Shown: positions 1 through 12,786 of the stretch, one piece after another
Layout: each line of letters starts with the position of its first letter
How positions within the stretch are numbered: the first letter of the stretch is position 1
Source: Elysia chlorotica
Taxonomy: Eukaryota > Mollusca > Gastropoda > Plakobranchidae
DNA length: 64,000 bases
Reading direction: 5' to 3'
NCBI GenBank assembly: GCA_003991915.1
Contig: RQTK01000030.1
Coordinates: 609,630-673,629 of the forward strand
Notes under the pieces: model-generated
Seen by the model: only the letters and a program-made list of their open reading frames with translations
Told to the model about the DNA's origin: nothing
The model's database searches: none
Position numbers and translations under genes: made by a program

Positions 1-1322
1 AGACTGAAGAAACAACTTAATTACTAATAAGAAAAGTGCTTGCATTTGTGGGGGTGATTGAGAGCTAAACCATCCTTATTTAGCGTATCATAGATTCACT
101 AGAGAAAATCCAACACTACGCTTCGAAAACGTTTTTCAACAGAACAGTTAATTTTAAAACTTAATATGCGCGCAAGGAAATATTCTGCTTTGATATAAAG
201 GGGGGAAAAGATAAATAAGGTGTACTCGATTTTTTACCGATAAAAATCAAGAAAGATCTAGATTTGTTACAAGTTATGCTCACTATGTTTTGAAATTGTG
301 TTGAAATAACTTTTTTTTACATGCCCCGTTTCAGTTTTCATACAAATAATAATCAGTTGGTACTAAGTTGAATGAATAGGGGGAAAATAATAATTATCAC
401 CGATGACTGAGATAGAGTTTGTTGGTCCAGTTCGCTTAAATTTTACAAAAATAAAAAAAAATTCTTTTTAGTAAACTTTAGTTTAGGCAAATTGTGTTTA
501 TCCACTCCAAATATTTTCTTGTGTACAAAAAAATCTTTGGAGAAAGAAAAAGTTTGTCAAAAAGCATCGACAATAAAAATCTTTTTAGAAATTATTGTAA
601 AGGTTTTATTTTTTATTTTTTGCTGCTAAACATGGTGAATGTAGTGGCAAAGTTTTAAAAAAGCTCACATGAAACCAAAGAAATATCCTAAATTAAAGTC
701 GGCGTCACGCCAAAATTTTCACACACAATCTTGAATTTAGCCGTTTACTTTTTTTTTCCACCATCATTAAAAAAACAGGTATTTCTTGGGTCTAGAGATA
801 AAATTTTCTAATCACCCATTTAGGCAATTTGCTGGTACAACAAATTTGCTTCTACACCGTCTGTTTATGATGTATCCATAGCAAGTGAAAAGAGGACAGT
901 GGAAGGTAATAAACGGTCATCCGTGCGTCTTTCAAACATGTTGGAACACAATAGCACTCTGAATTTACACATTTAGAGAAAAATGTGTGTGTGTGCGTGT
1001 GCGTGTGTATATGTTCGTGTCATTACTGTTTCGTTTTTGTTGTATATAACTTAATTCATAGTGAAAATTAAGTATTTATCGACTTTTCTTTCACCGTATT
1101 AAGTATAAACGTACACAATAATAATTATGACAAGAAAATGGTTCATTTTTATTTACATCTAGGTAAACATCTTTAACATAATTGAAAATCATGGGGCGTG
1201 TGGTAAATTTAGTAGTGGTAATGATGATGGCTATGGTGATGATAACATTAATTATTTTACACAAAAAAATAATAATATATTAAAAAATATAATAATAATG
1301 AAAATAATAGAAAACAATAAAA

Positions 1323-1392
<70 letters not shown>

Positions 1393-2354
1393 NNNNTTAT
1401 TATTATTATTATTATTATTATTATAATAGTTTAATGATAAAATAACACCAATGATAACAATGAAATGAATAATGATGAAGTTTACTACTGGGTAAATATA
1501 ATAAGTGGCGATCACAACATAAAATAGGGATGGGGGTGGTCTTGTGTTTCTATCAACACGAAAAAAATGCATATTGCTATAGTGAACTTTTCCTCTAAAA
1601 TAACATATTAACTTGCAACGGAAATTCACTATAAATAATAATGTTGTAACAAACAAAATCAGTGAATCTTCTCAACAAAGAAACAAAATGAACGGGTTAA
1701 ACTGAAGCTAATAAAGTCCAGGCAATTACGACGGTTATTTTCATCGCTATGAAGACTTGAAAGTCTATCAGGGGCGCTTGCCTAAAGTCTGAGAAAGCCA
1801 AACTAAAGAGAAGTTGGCCATCAGTTGGTCTTTTGCTCCATTTTGTGTAGGAGCGTGTATGTGTAGTGGGGCCTCATAGCCCTATCCTTCCAGTAACATG
1901 TAGCGTCATTTCTTCACTATGTACAGAGACGCGTGTTTTCTTAGAGAAAAGTCCTCATTGAAGTCTCCTTGCTGTCATGTGCCGTCTTCTCTGTCTCTGC
2001 AGGATCCCAAACTTTTCGCCGTTAGCAAAGATGTAGCAGATCATTATTGTAGCGCTAGTGCCGTTACAATTTTTCTCACAAAATTCTGTTATTGTACTGG
2101 TAGTCGTTCGATTTATCTACTGGCTGTTCTAAATTTGATGCAAAGTAACTAAAGTTCTATTTTAATAAAGTAGTGTAGGCGAGTTGGTGTGTTGGGATTT
2201 TCTGTTTTTTTTTTTCCTTTTGCTCTTGTGTTATAACAATATGTTCGGTATCTATGTCAGGGGATGTTTAAGCAATTCCCTCTACTTTCTATAATAAAAG
2301 TGGTTTGGTTTTTGTTCAGTAACCTACAAAATCAGTCTTGAAAATTGTATTCTT
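1..2354. other. AT-rich sequence downstream of Pitx, no gene seen
   Basis: No coding region, SINE or conserved-looking block recognised. It contains a short TG-rich run near 983-1010 and the (AAT)n microsatellite listed separately. Confidence 0.6.
1326..1425. repeat. (AAT)n/(ATT)n microsatellite with a 4-base gap
   Basis: Perfect AAT repeats from about 1327 to 1392, four Ns, then ATT repeats to about 1423. The change from AAT to ATT across the Ns suggests either a real inverted pair of tracts or an assembly join. Confidence 0.9.
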
Positions 2355-2360
2355 TTTATT
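2355..2360 (-). terminator. Candidate Pitx polyadenylation signal AATAAA
   Basis: TTTATT on the plus strand, i.e. AATAAA on the minus strand, about 550 nt downstream of the Pitx stop. It is the first clear canonical hexamer after the GC-rich UTR. Other hexamers further downstream are possible in this AT-rich sequence. Confidence 0.35.
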
Positions 2361-2905
2361 AGCAAAAAGCTACTCATGTGTATAAATGAATCTGCTGTCG
2401 GTCTTCTTTAAGGATAAACATGTATACGCAATGTTAACCTTGGATGGGTGACAGAGTTTGTTCTTCCAGCAGGGAATCGCTTTCGATTCTCCAACCATTT
2501 CAACTGCATTGCTGTTTAGTGTCTTCACAAGAAGCTGAGCTCTCGACTCAGCGCTAGAGGATCCTGCAATTTGCTGGCTCCACCCCCTAACATAGCTCCG
2601 CCTCCTAACATGGCCCCGCCCCCTATGATGTCCTCACCGCCGTGCCCGAGCAGGGACGCCGTGGACGCCAGCGAAGACGCCAAGGACGACACGGAGCCTG
2701 GCGCCATGAACGATGCCGCTACAGCGGAAGATACTGGCGGGGGCGGCGACGACGAGAAGAAGGATGGACCGGCGGCAGAAATCGATGAGGAGGAGGGTGG
2801 TGACGGGGCGGAGCCTGACATGAAGTGATGCGCAGCAACAGCGGCGGACGACGAAGACGCTGACGGCGACGGAGGAGAGAAGGAAGGATAGGGCTGAGGT
2901 GTATG
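2361..2905 (-). other. Pitx: Pitx 3' UTR (predicted), GC-rich near the stop
   Basis: Sequence between the Pitx stop and a candidate polyadenylation signal. The first ~380 nt are strikingly GC-rich and purine/pyrimidine biased, and contain a short tandem repeat near 2571-2632 (unit about 21 bp, containing CCGCCTCCTAACAT). Open frames exist on both strands here (98 codons minus, 85 plus), but they are compositionally simple and match no family I know. I read the stretch as UTR. A longer alternative C-terminus cannot be excluded without transcripts. Confidence 0.5.
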
Positions 2906-3469
2906 TCAGACGGCCGCACCGTTGCCGACCGTAGCGTACTGGCACGCAGACAGGGACGGCTGGCGCGGCGGCATCGACGGGTAAGAGAACGGGGACGCGT
3001 GCGCCTTGGCCTTGAGCCTGAGGGCGGCGATGCTGTTGGAGCACTGGTCGCGGTTGTACAGGGAGTACGGCGGCGCAGGGGGGCCGTACGGGCAGGCAGC
3101 GCCGGGCGAGTTCATGGAGCCGGGAATGGCGCCGCCCCCGCCCATCATGGAGGAGTTGATGCTGGAGATGGGCCCAGGGGAGGAGGAGAAGCCGCCCAGA
3201 GGCTGGCTGGACACCACGGAGGACAGGTGCTGGTTCACGGGGCTGTTCATGTTCATGTTCATGTTCATGTTCAGCCCCCAGGGGAACGACTTGGAGCTCA
3301 GCGGGGACGGGACCTTGGTGGCCCAGTTCTGGTACGGGTAGCCCGTGTACAGGCCGTCGTCAAACGGAGGCTGCATCAGCCCGTTGAACTGGGGTCCGAA
3401 CCCAGTCTTGAACGTCTCCATGTTTCGCTCTCGCTTGCGCCACTTGGCCCGACGGTTCTTGAACCAGAC
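2906..3469 (-). CDS. Pitx: Pitx terminal exon: homeodomain helix 3 and OAR domain
   Basis: 188 codons including the stop (187 residues). The acceptor is a pyrimidine stretch ending CCCAATAG, immediately before GTC TGG TTC. The first 16 residues (VWFKNRRAKWRKRERN) are recognition helix 3 with the K50 lysine (WFKNRR) that gives TAATCC-type specificity. FGPQFNGLMQPPFDDGLYTG and YQNWATK follow, both typical of Pitx just after the homeodomain. Next come a short (MN)4 run encoded by a TTCATG-type repeat and a Ser/Gly/Pro-rich linker. The OAR motif CSNSIAALRLKAKAH lies about 45 residues from the end, and the C-terminus contains LSACQYA, conserved in vertebrate Pitx. The stop TGA is at 2908-2906. GC content is far above the surrounding sequence, as expected of coding DNA here. 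Confidence 0.95.
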   Translation of the reverse strand, partial: VWFKNRRAKWRKRERNMETFKTGFGPQFNGLMQPPFDDGLYTGYPYQNWATKVPSPLSSKSFPWGLNMNMNMNMNSPVNQHLSSVVSSQPLGGFSSSPGPISSINSSMMGGGGAIPGSMNSPGAACPYGPPAPPYSLYNRDQCSNSIAALRLKAKAHASPFSYPSMPPRQPSLSACQYATVGNGAAV

Positions 3470-6400
3470 CTATTGGGATGGAGGAAACAAGGACAAATCA
3501 TAAGACATAGGCGATACACAGTACATGGCAGTGGTTGTTTTTTTTTCTTTCCCGTCATGGATGAATTGATCATGTTGAAGAGTACACAATTATCTAACGA
3601 ATCGTGCTTGTTGTTGCTGTTTTTCATGTACATTTTAAACAAATAAAGGATGCAAACTCATGTGACATGTATGTTGCGCTTTTAGTGCTTCTGTTAAATA
3701 ATATTTCAGTTTAGAGAGGTAAAAAAGCATTTGTTTATTAGCAGTTTGGACTTGCAAGTATGTCCGTTTTTTTGTGTAATATATTTGCCTGTTTGTTTGT
3801 TTGGTTGTTTTTGTTTGGGGTTTATTTCTTGATTTTTTTGCCCATGTCCATACTGTACAACTTTTTAGGGGGAAACAAGAGACTCATCTATTGATCAATG
3901 CATTATGTATATTTTTATGCTAATTCGCTTGTTTTATCCGAACCATACTTCACAATAGGTGGGGGGTTTTATAACCAATATATTAAAATGTTCAAACCGC
4001 AGATAATGATACATGCATTAAGATAAAGTAACCTGTCAAATTGTGTACAATGAACGGAACGGAATCGCTGGTTGATGAGAGATTGACGAGAAAACTGAAG
4101 TAGGGAACACAATTCAGTTACATGTACTAACGTTGTAAATCAAGGCGCCCTGACATTGTATTTCCAAGTTTCCGAGACTTTGATTCGGTAACTAGAAGAT
4201 AATCGAATCTGTTGACCGGTACAGTTCACCAAAGTTCCACTAAGTGCAATCAGAGGTGGTCCTTCGCACAGACCGACTGCTCTCTCATTCATCGTCTCAC
4301 AAGTTTGAAGTATTGATACGCCCTATCGAAGGCTATGACAATGTTGGTTTTGCGAATTAGGTCTATGTTTTCTGAGCTGAATGGAGACATGGTTTTCTGA
4401 CAAAGGTAGGCATACTGCTGAAGGGGTAATTATATTTTTCAGCCTCAATACAATGGCTCGTGAACTTTCTGCTTAAATTTCTTTTGGTTTGCCTCCTATA
4501 ATAATATGATTAATAATTAAATTTAACGCGAATTCCATATCTGCCGATATTCTTGCACAGGCAACCGACGCATCGGACTCTTTAGTAGTAGTTTTGGGTA
4601 AACGTCTTTAAATATCTCGATTAAATCTCGAATATGCGTTAAAGGGTGCACATAGATCTAGGAACTTTGAAAACATGGAACAAAAGGATTTTAATGTTCA
4701 GTTTTATCAATCGTGACTATGGGAAAAATGTCAGTAAAACCCACAATCGGTAGTTATTTTTTCCATTTCAAAATTATACATTTGCTACAAGAAAAACAAA
4801 ATTTATTTCATTTTTATTTACCATTTAATTTCCCTTTCACTTTACGTCCTGTAGTTTTCACTGAAAATACTACATAGACTCAAAGACTCCAGCAAAGATT
4901 TGAACATTGAACGCCCGGTGCATCATCAGTCTGTAGCATTAAAGAATGAGATGTTCAACGAGACATACATAATATTGTGTTTTCAAACAACAGCAAACTG
5001 TGGAAGCTTGCATTGCATTATGTGTCCGATCTGGCAGTGTTCCGACCCCCTCTAGGCCCAAGTCGGAGACCAGCAAGTTAACAATCATGCCAACCTTACG
5101 CCTCCTAAAAAGGATACTATACAAAATACAGAAATCTTTATTCATCCCTCAAGGGGTATATAATTATTCTTCAAAAATTTCCTTCACCTTAATTTCTTAA
5201 ACTGTTCACTTTGATTGCTGGTTTGGTTGGACAGTTTCCTCTCTCAGCCATTAGAGTTACTGACCAGTGGCCAACAGAGGCCTTGTGATCCACTGACTAT
5301 AACGGATGAAACAATCACACCCTTTACGCATGTGGTATTCTGGACGCTCATTGGCTCCGTGAGTCTGATATACATAGAGCTATGATTGCACGCCGGTGCA
5401 CACCCCTTACCTATCGTCTCCGATTTCGCTATGACCATTATATCGCAAGGCCTACACTGGGTTTCTCCCACAGAACCCTGACGGCGACCCTGACGACAAG
5501 TGATTAAGATGGGCCCTGGATAATGGTCGACAAATTGGCGACGCATGTTTCTCTGCCTGGACACGGTCCGTCTGTTGCGGATGGAGGCTAGCAAATTGAT
5601 GGGTCGCGTTTGTTTGTCTTTTGCAGAAAACCAAAATAAAGAAATAAACAAAGAAACAGTTACTAGATCTGTATCTAGCACTATATACAGTCATGTACTT
5701 AGTGGGGCCGATATATTTTTTAAGTAGTCTGCCTTTATTGTTTTTTTAGGGCTTATTTTGATTTGATGATAAAAAATATTATTTTAATTGTAGAGAGTGG
5801 CCATTACTTTCAATATCAATATAGATATTAGGTCTTTGCTATAATGATAATTTTATGTAAGTTGTTAATGTACATGCATTTATAGCAATGTTTCATCAAG
5901 CATGCACTGCAGGAATTGCCTAATAGCTGTCTTGTCAAATCTACAAATTGTAACAAATATAGTGTAATTTGAATTTTCCAAAATTTCATTCACGAGTGCT
6001 GTATTAACTATTACACTTTTTTCTGTTTCTCTTTCAGCTAGAGGAGGGGGGGGTAGAGTTCATACTAATTAAAAAAAAAAAAACGCTAGAATCTTAACCA
6101 ATTTAAAGACGAGTTCAAACGAGAAAATATCTTGGTCAATGTCACAGGTAATGTTAATTTCGTACAATTTTTTCTAAACTTGACTGGACACAGATAAGAA
6201 ACACGGATGGCTGATCTGCAAACAGCCTTGCCAGTAGCCGGGCGAGTGGAAGCGAGAAGCGAAGGGGGGCAGAGCCAGGACTTCTATGTGATTAGCACCC
6301 ACCTCGTAAACCAATATTGAAGTGTGTGGACGGGGAGTCCGTACCTACAGCCACACGCCACACGGCCGAAAGTCAACACTACAGAGACGACAGGGGCGCC

Positions 6401-9400
6401 AGATTGCTCAGTCAGAAGTTTGCTGTACTAGCTCTCAGAAGGTCCGAAATTTGATTCCTAAAAAACGTACATTACAAAGTCACTTAGGTCTCACGATAAT
6501 TCCTATTTGGCGACGGGGTCGTAGAGTGGGTTACCCGGAACTTGGTCACATACTGACGACACTGACCCTGTTGAGAATTTCTGGGCCGCTAGAGAGGGGT
6601 CTGTACCATAGGCACCCTGCGTCAGAGCTGAGTTTTTACGGCACGTCAGCACAGTAACGGATATTGTGTGTCCATGATGTCGTAAGACGGTTGAAGCCGA
6701 TTGTCTAACAACAGGACCACAGTGCATCGCGTTAGATTCCCAGCAAGACCCCTTTATCGATGAGTTTTTACGGCACGTCAGCACAGTAACGGCTTTAATG
6801 TGTCCATGATGTCCTATGACAATTTATGCCGATTCTCTAACAACAGGACCACAGTGCACGGCGTTTGATTCCCAGCAAGACCCCTTTATCGTTATAGATC
6901 TATCTTTCCGGGAACGTATGAGAATGTAGAGATTACAGAGATGGAGAGATCATCATACTTAAATACGTATACATTTTTTCCGGTGGCTCTTTTTCAAGAG
7001 AGTTAGATTTTTGTTACGATAGATCTTATTGCAATAGTCCATTAATGTTTACCATTCTTTCATGTGAATTTAAATATTCTGAGAGACTCGCCTAGTCATT
7101 TTCTACATTAAGCTCAATATTGGGTCTGAACTGAATGTTTAGTTGACTAGGAAAATTCTCCTTACAATAGAAAGTTTTATGTTTTCGTGTTCCGATTTTC
7201 GTTCTCATCACTGCACCTTGCATTCGGTTTTCACCAACTTTTCTCTACAATTATCCGATTTCATGTACATGAACTGTCATTATAAAAGAATCTTGTGCGT
7301 TTGTCTGACTGTCTAAGCCTGATTTGTTGAAACAAAATGAATGATGATACATCAAACATTTCCACAAGACTTCCGAATGATTATTTCTTCCGCGTAATAA
7401 CAAAGGTGTTTTTTCATGTATATACATTTATCTTAGAGTCATTCGGGTTTAGTTTTCATTTGATCTTGATTTACATCCCATAAGTCTTGTGGTTGGAAAA
7501 CCCGAAAGATCTTACGTTTTACATGTGGTTTCTTTTTTGGTCCCAGGTTTAAGAGTGTCAACTTTAACAGGCTGAGGGTCTCTTGGGATTAATCTCCTGG
7601 AGACCAATCAAGATGAAGGAAAGTGCCACCTACCAGGGTGGCAAAACATAACAGAGGCAGGAGGCTGGGGTACAGCTAGCCACCTTCTCGCGACATCTGT
7701 CAACATGGCCGTCTACGTGCCGAGTGTTTTAAACGTTAAACTGTCTGGTCTTGTCGGCCTAAATAGTTTGCCGATCCCTTGAGCCCAACTGGATGGTTAT
7801 ACAAGGACACAAACGCCTTAGAAGTGCTGGAGACGATTTGGAGACTTGATTTGAGGAACTTAAGGGCAAAGTGACCCTCAGCGCTATGGCTTTGCGATAC
7901 AGGTACAGGTCCATACATTGTACAAGGTAACACCGCTCTGACAATTCAAAGGGTAATATTGAAAGGCTTTGGCACACTATTTTTAGTCCTCTTATGTGGG
8001 TTTTCTTATTCTTTGTTGTTGTTTTTTTTAACGTTGTAAACGTTCAGCTCATGTTTCTTAAATTTCTAAGATTTTGTTCTAAAATTGTCACAAAAAAATC
8101 AGTATGCATATACTTTTATTTTATAAGCACACATAATATTGGATTTTAAAAATATAACCTTAGTGTATTTTTTTCTGCACAAAAATATCCTGCTTTTACC
8201 ATGGATTATTTTAAACGTTTGAAATATTATTGACAAATATTAAGATGGGTTTTTTTTTAATTCTTTTTCATAGTTTTCGAAAGTGCAAAAACCTCAAGGG
8301 AAAAAATGAACTCCTCAAACACGCCAATATCTTTTGAACCGAACTCACTTTCCAAACCTCCCAGCCCATTCACTCTCTATCATTTCGAAGTTTGTAACGA
8401 AATCCTGAAACAGTGTAAGTCATTTTGATCAATATTTAATTGAAAACAAAGGTCCCAAGATCTGTCTCCGAGTGTCTTACTTCACAGCTGTCCAAACCTT
8501 CCACACGTTTCAAGGGTCTCCCCTTTACAGCGCTCTGAAATTCAATATCTCCTAAGCCATCAGCAGAGTGTATATACTGGAGGTATGCTGTACTGTCCCA
8601 TAGTTCTCCGGAGATCTAGACAGAGGTACGGGGCAAATACCCGAGTTTGGTTCTCTACCAGCGTCCGTCACTTTGGGCCAAATTGGCAGGATGATTCAAT
8701 GTCTTTTGTCAACACGGGTTCGCACACGGCCCGGATGGGTTCTAATTCTGTTGGTTTTGAGCTCTTCTCGAGTTAGCACTAGACCTTGGGACTAACGTTA
8801 GGGACATTTCCCAGAGCCTTTGTCGCGATCCGGGCCGGCCGTTTGGAGAAATGTGAGCCGACGGGGGCGCGTGACAAGTTCAGCCGGTTTGTGCACACAC
8901 GGAGTGTCTACTCAGAGGCGGCCAGATGCCGCGGCAAAGGGAGCAACGCCTGGGTGTATCGCTATCACAGGCCACCGGTCTAAATGGAGCAAAATAAACG
9001 CCAGTTGTATCCGTTAGCAGGAAAAACGACCCCAGCCGCTGGGCTCCGTCCTCTTTGAAATTACAATGTGTTTAAGTGCATGAGCGGCATCCTTGATGAA
9101 GTTATAGGTATGTCTAGATCTTGGTCTGGAACAGAATGACGGGGTCAGGCCGAGTGCTTCGCCAGTGCAGTTTTCCTAACATGTTACATGTACCATCTGA
9201 CTTACAAGAAAATAAATTAGATACACTGTCTGTTTATGGGTATATTTTAAAAAAATTGTTTCAACATTAAAAACGAATTGGGGCGCCCAAATACCAACGT
9301 TAGACGAACGTGTTATAGTTATTAGGATGGATCATTGAAGTGCGGGGTATGCGACAGAAAACACACTAGACAAACTACTAGATTTAAGACCTTTTTTTAC

Positions 9401-9443
9401 AGCGCTCCTACAAAAGAATAACGTTGATAAAATTATTATTATG

Positions 9444-9486
<43 letters not shown>

Positions 9487-9526
9487 GTACAGCTCTGTGT
9501 GATTGTTGTTGTTGTTGTTGTTGTTG

Positions 9527-9576
<50 letters not shown>

Positions 9577-12470
9577 GTTATTATTGTTATTATTATTATT
9601 ATTATTGGGAGTGTTGCTGGGCACACAACTATGTTCATGTATACGGTGTTATTGGACGAAATCTTTTCTTGGTGAATTTTCACACCAAGTGCTCTCAAAT
9701 CGATATGATGCTCTAGAAGTTTTTTGGTAGGACTAGATGTATTATCATCAAGATAGAAGTGTATCGTGGCAATATCCCTAAAGTAAAGATACTACTTCTA
9801 GCAAATGTAGCTAATCCTTCAATTTAATGTTTCGTTCCTATACTTTTTCCAGAAGACCCACTGAAAACGATGCAACGTACTACAAAATTAATGTTAAAGT
9901 AGGCTTCAAGAGTATAGTTTACTTCCAATTTTGGAAAGAGGGGAAGGAATTTTTATATTTTATGAGCTTTAATTAGCAAAATAGATTTATGCTTCATTAA
10001 AACGGATAGCTTTGGTGTATTATGTATTGGACTACGCCAAAAGTTGCAATAACTCAACTTATTTGCCTTTTAACTTGCAAGTCGCGCCCAAAAAGAGTTA
10101 ACAAGATTAAATCGCGAGAACAAAATCACATAAATATGCCTCCTCCCCTACTACATAACACATACATGTACTTTTTACATACTTCCCTATTCTTGGACCG
10201 GCGTGATATAACGCTCAGCGAAACTTAAACGTTTTCCTAAACTCTCGAAAGAGAGTACAATAATAAGAAAATAAAAATCCTTTTTGATGGTCTAAGGACA
10301 AGATGAATATTCAAAACCACTTATTTTGTACCCACATATTTCAAAAATAATTATTTTATGACTAATACAGTAGCTAATATTTTCATTTTAAAAAATGTGC
10401 ATAAACATTTTCATCTCACAAACAATTTTTTTTCAGGGAGAAAAATCATAAAAAGTGGCTTTATTTAGCTTCACACTTTTGTTTTTTGATAATTATATCG
10501 TACATATACCTGAAAAGGATTTTTCGAATGGTGTGTTTATTCTCATTTTAATGTGTTATTGGAACCACTAAATTAAATTAATTGAATAATATTATTGCTT
10601 GGGGTAAGTTTTGTTTTGATTTTGATCATTCATTAGCGATATAACATCGTAGGGGACAACAAGATTACAAAGCGCTTACTAAGTTTTTATAAAGAATACC
10701 CCTAGCCCTATAAAAATATCTTTTTGTGTTGTTTTTTTTCCTTATTTATTTATTATTTTGAGTTTTCAAAATGAAAAAATAAGATTAAAAGAAATGTAAT
10801 TATTCTATCCTTTCCACCTATATATTTTTCAGGACTTCGGAATGCTATTACTCAGTGACTTTACTGGGGACATGCTTATCATAATGCTTATGTATTCCAA
10901 ATTCAAATTCAAATTCAAATTTATTCAGTCAATGTGTGTTAATCGAAAATATATAATGTTGAATGTGACATCTTCAAAAGAAATTACATTACATTAATAG
11001 TGAGACAAAATCTGTTGTTGGTGTATCGAAAAGGGTTATAGGGCAACATACGGGTACTTTTTCACGATTTGTATGCAAAATTTTATTTTCTGTCAAATAA
11101 TTACTCCTTAGCGCGGTTTATCGTTTTATCACTGGAGAATATGCATATTTAAACTGCTTAAGTTGAAGCCCTTATAAAGAATGCAACTTTTAACAGTTTT
11201 TGTAACAAGCTCAGAATTTGTGAGTATTATCTAGAAACTTGTATTTACAACAATAGCATAGTTGATGTTGTTGGTGCGGACAATTTGGAAAATTGAAGCC
11301 ACCATAATTACTTGCAGCAAAAAAGTTATGTCATGTTATGTTAGGATATCCCGACCGCTTCCATATGCGGGTAAGTATAGCATGGATGTAAAGGCGCAGA
11401 GGTGTGTCCGAAACGGAGACTCTATAGTACATAATTTTGGAAGCTGCGGTCCAACCCAATGCCGAAAGAAAGTCTTGTGATTATTACAGCCAAAATTGCC
11501 AGAAACGTTTTTGAGACACAGGCCCACTATAGAAGCATTTTCTCCCAACCTAGGACGTTAAAACGGACCTTCTTTGTTTCACTTCAGAGTATCACGGCCT
11601 CCCTCAGGCCTAAGGTTTTCACTAGGCTAAGTGGGACACGTTTTTCGATATCATTTACACATTTCGCGCAAACTTTTTAGTCATTTGTGAAATTTAGAGC
11701 GGGACATGCAGCTAAAATAATAAATATTGGAAAACTAGTCAAACATTTTCCCTCTCGAACTTAAGTGTATTACATGTAGATCTACACATTATTGTTCCAT
11801 AATGAACCGGTAAAACTGATTCCATGGCTTCAAGAACCTTAGATCTACATCAAACAAACAACATGGATTGTGGATTGAAAACAAATCTTCTTTGAGTCCG
11901 AGTTGTCTTGTATTTAATAAGGCATAGATGTAAATCCTAGTCCCCTTGTATCAGTAAGTCTCACTCAGATTCATAGAGAAAAATATTGAGAATTGTGTCA
12001 AGGAAACCCAAACATATCCATTTAAAATTTAAAAACAAAACAAACTCGAAACTAAATAATTAATCAACCACCTATCAAGTATTTTGCATCAACGGGAGAT
12101 AGCTTGGCAGCAAGGGTAGACTTGAGAGTAGCATCGTCTTTCTTTAATAATACCATGCACTCTCCGCTATGGACGCTCTATTCAGAGTTTCTGCCATACG
12201 TTACAGGCACCTTTGATGTGTAAACTGCAACGTTTTCTCTGATACAGCGTTTCAACCTGCCTTTCCCCCCGGAGGATTGTGTTAATTAACACATGTATAT
12301 TGTGCTTCCCCAAAGCTAACTGCGTAATTTCTACAACCGGTCTTTATCTTCTCCTTAATAATTTCAAACCTAGAAAGTCTGTCAAGAATCAAACTTACCA
12401 TGATCTGGGCGTATATAGATTATTTCCTGGTTGTTGCTTTCGTTGTTTTGTATCTGTGTATTTATTTATT

Positions 12471-12530
<60 letters not shown>

Positions 12531-12730
12531 TTTTTTTATTNNNNNNNNNNNNNNNNNNNNNNNNNNNNNNNNNNNNNNNNNNNNNNNNNNNNNNNNNNNN
12601 NNNNNNNNNNNNNNNNNNNNNNNNNNNNNNNNNNNNNNNNNNNNNNNNNNNNNNNNNNNNNNNNNNNNNNNNNNNNNNNNNNNNNNNNNNNNNNNNNNNN
12701 NNNNNNNNNNNNNNNNNNNNNNNNNNNNNC

Positions 12731-12786
<56 letters not shown>

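Noticed and set aside
8585-9017. Open frames in a GC-richer intronic block (plus strand)
   Set aside because: Three overlapping short frames with no recognisable domain and no splice context; more likely noncoding intron of Pitx.
9408-9730. Poly-Leu, poly-Ile and poly-Asn open frames
   Set aside because: Trinucleotide microsatellite read in several frames.
11560-11640. GGCCTCC/GGCCT words resembling the LTEAR codons of the missing Pitx exon
   Set aside because: The frame does not give TNLTEARVR and there is no donor at the expected place.
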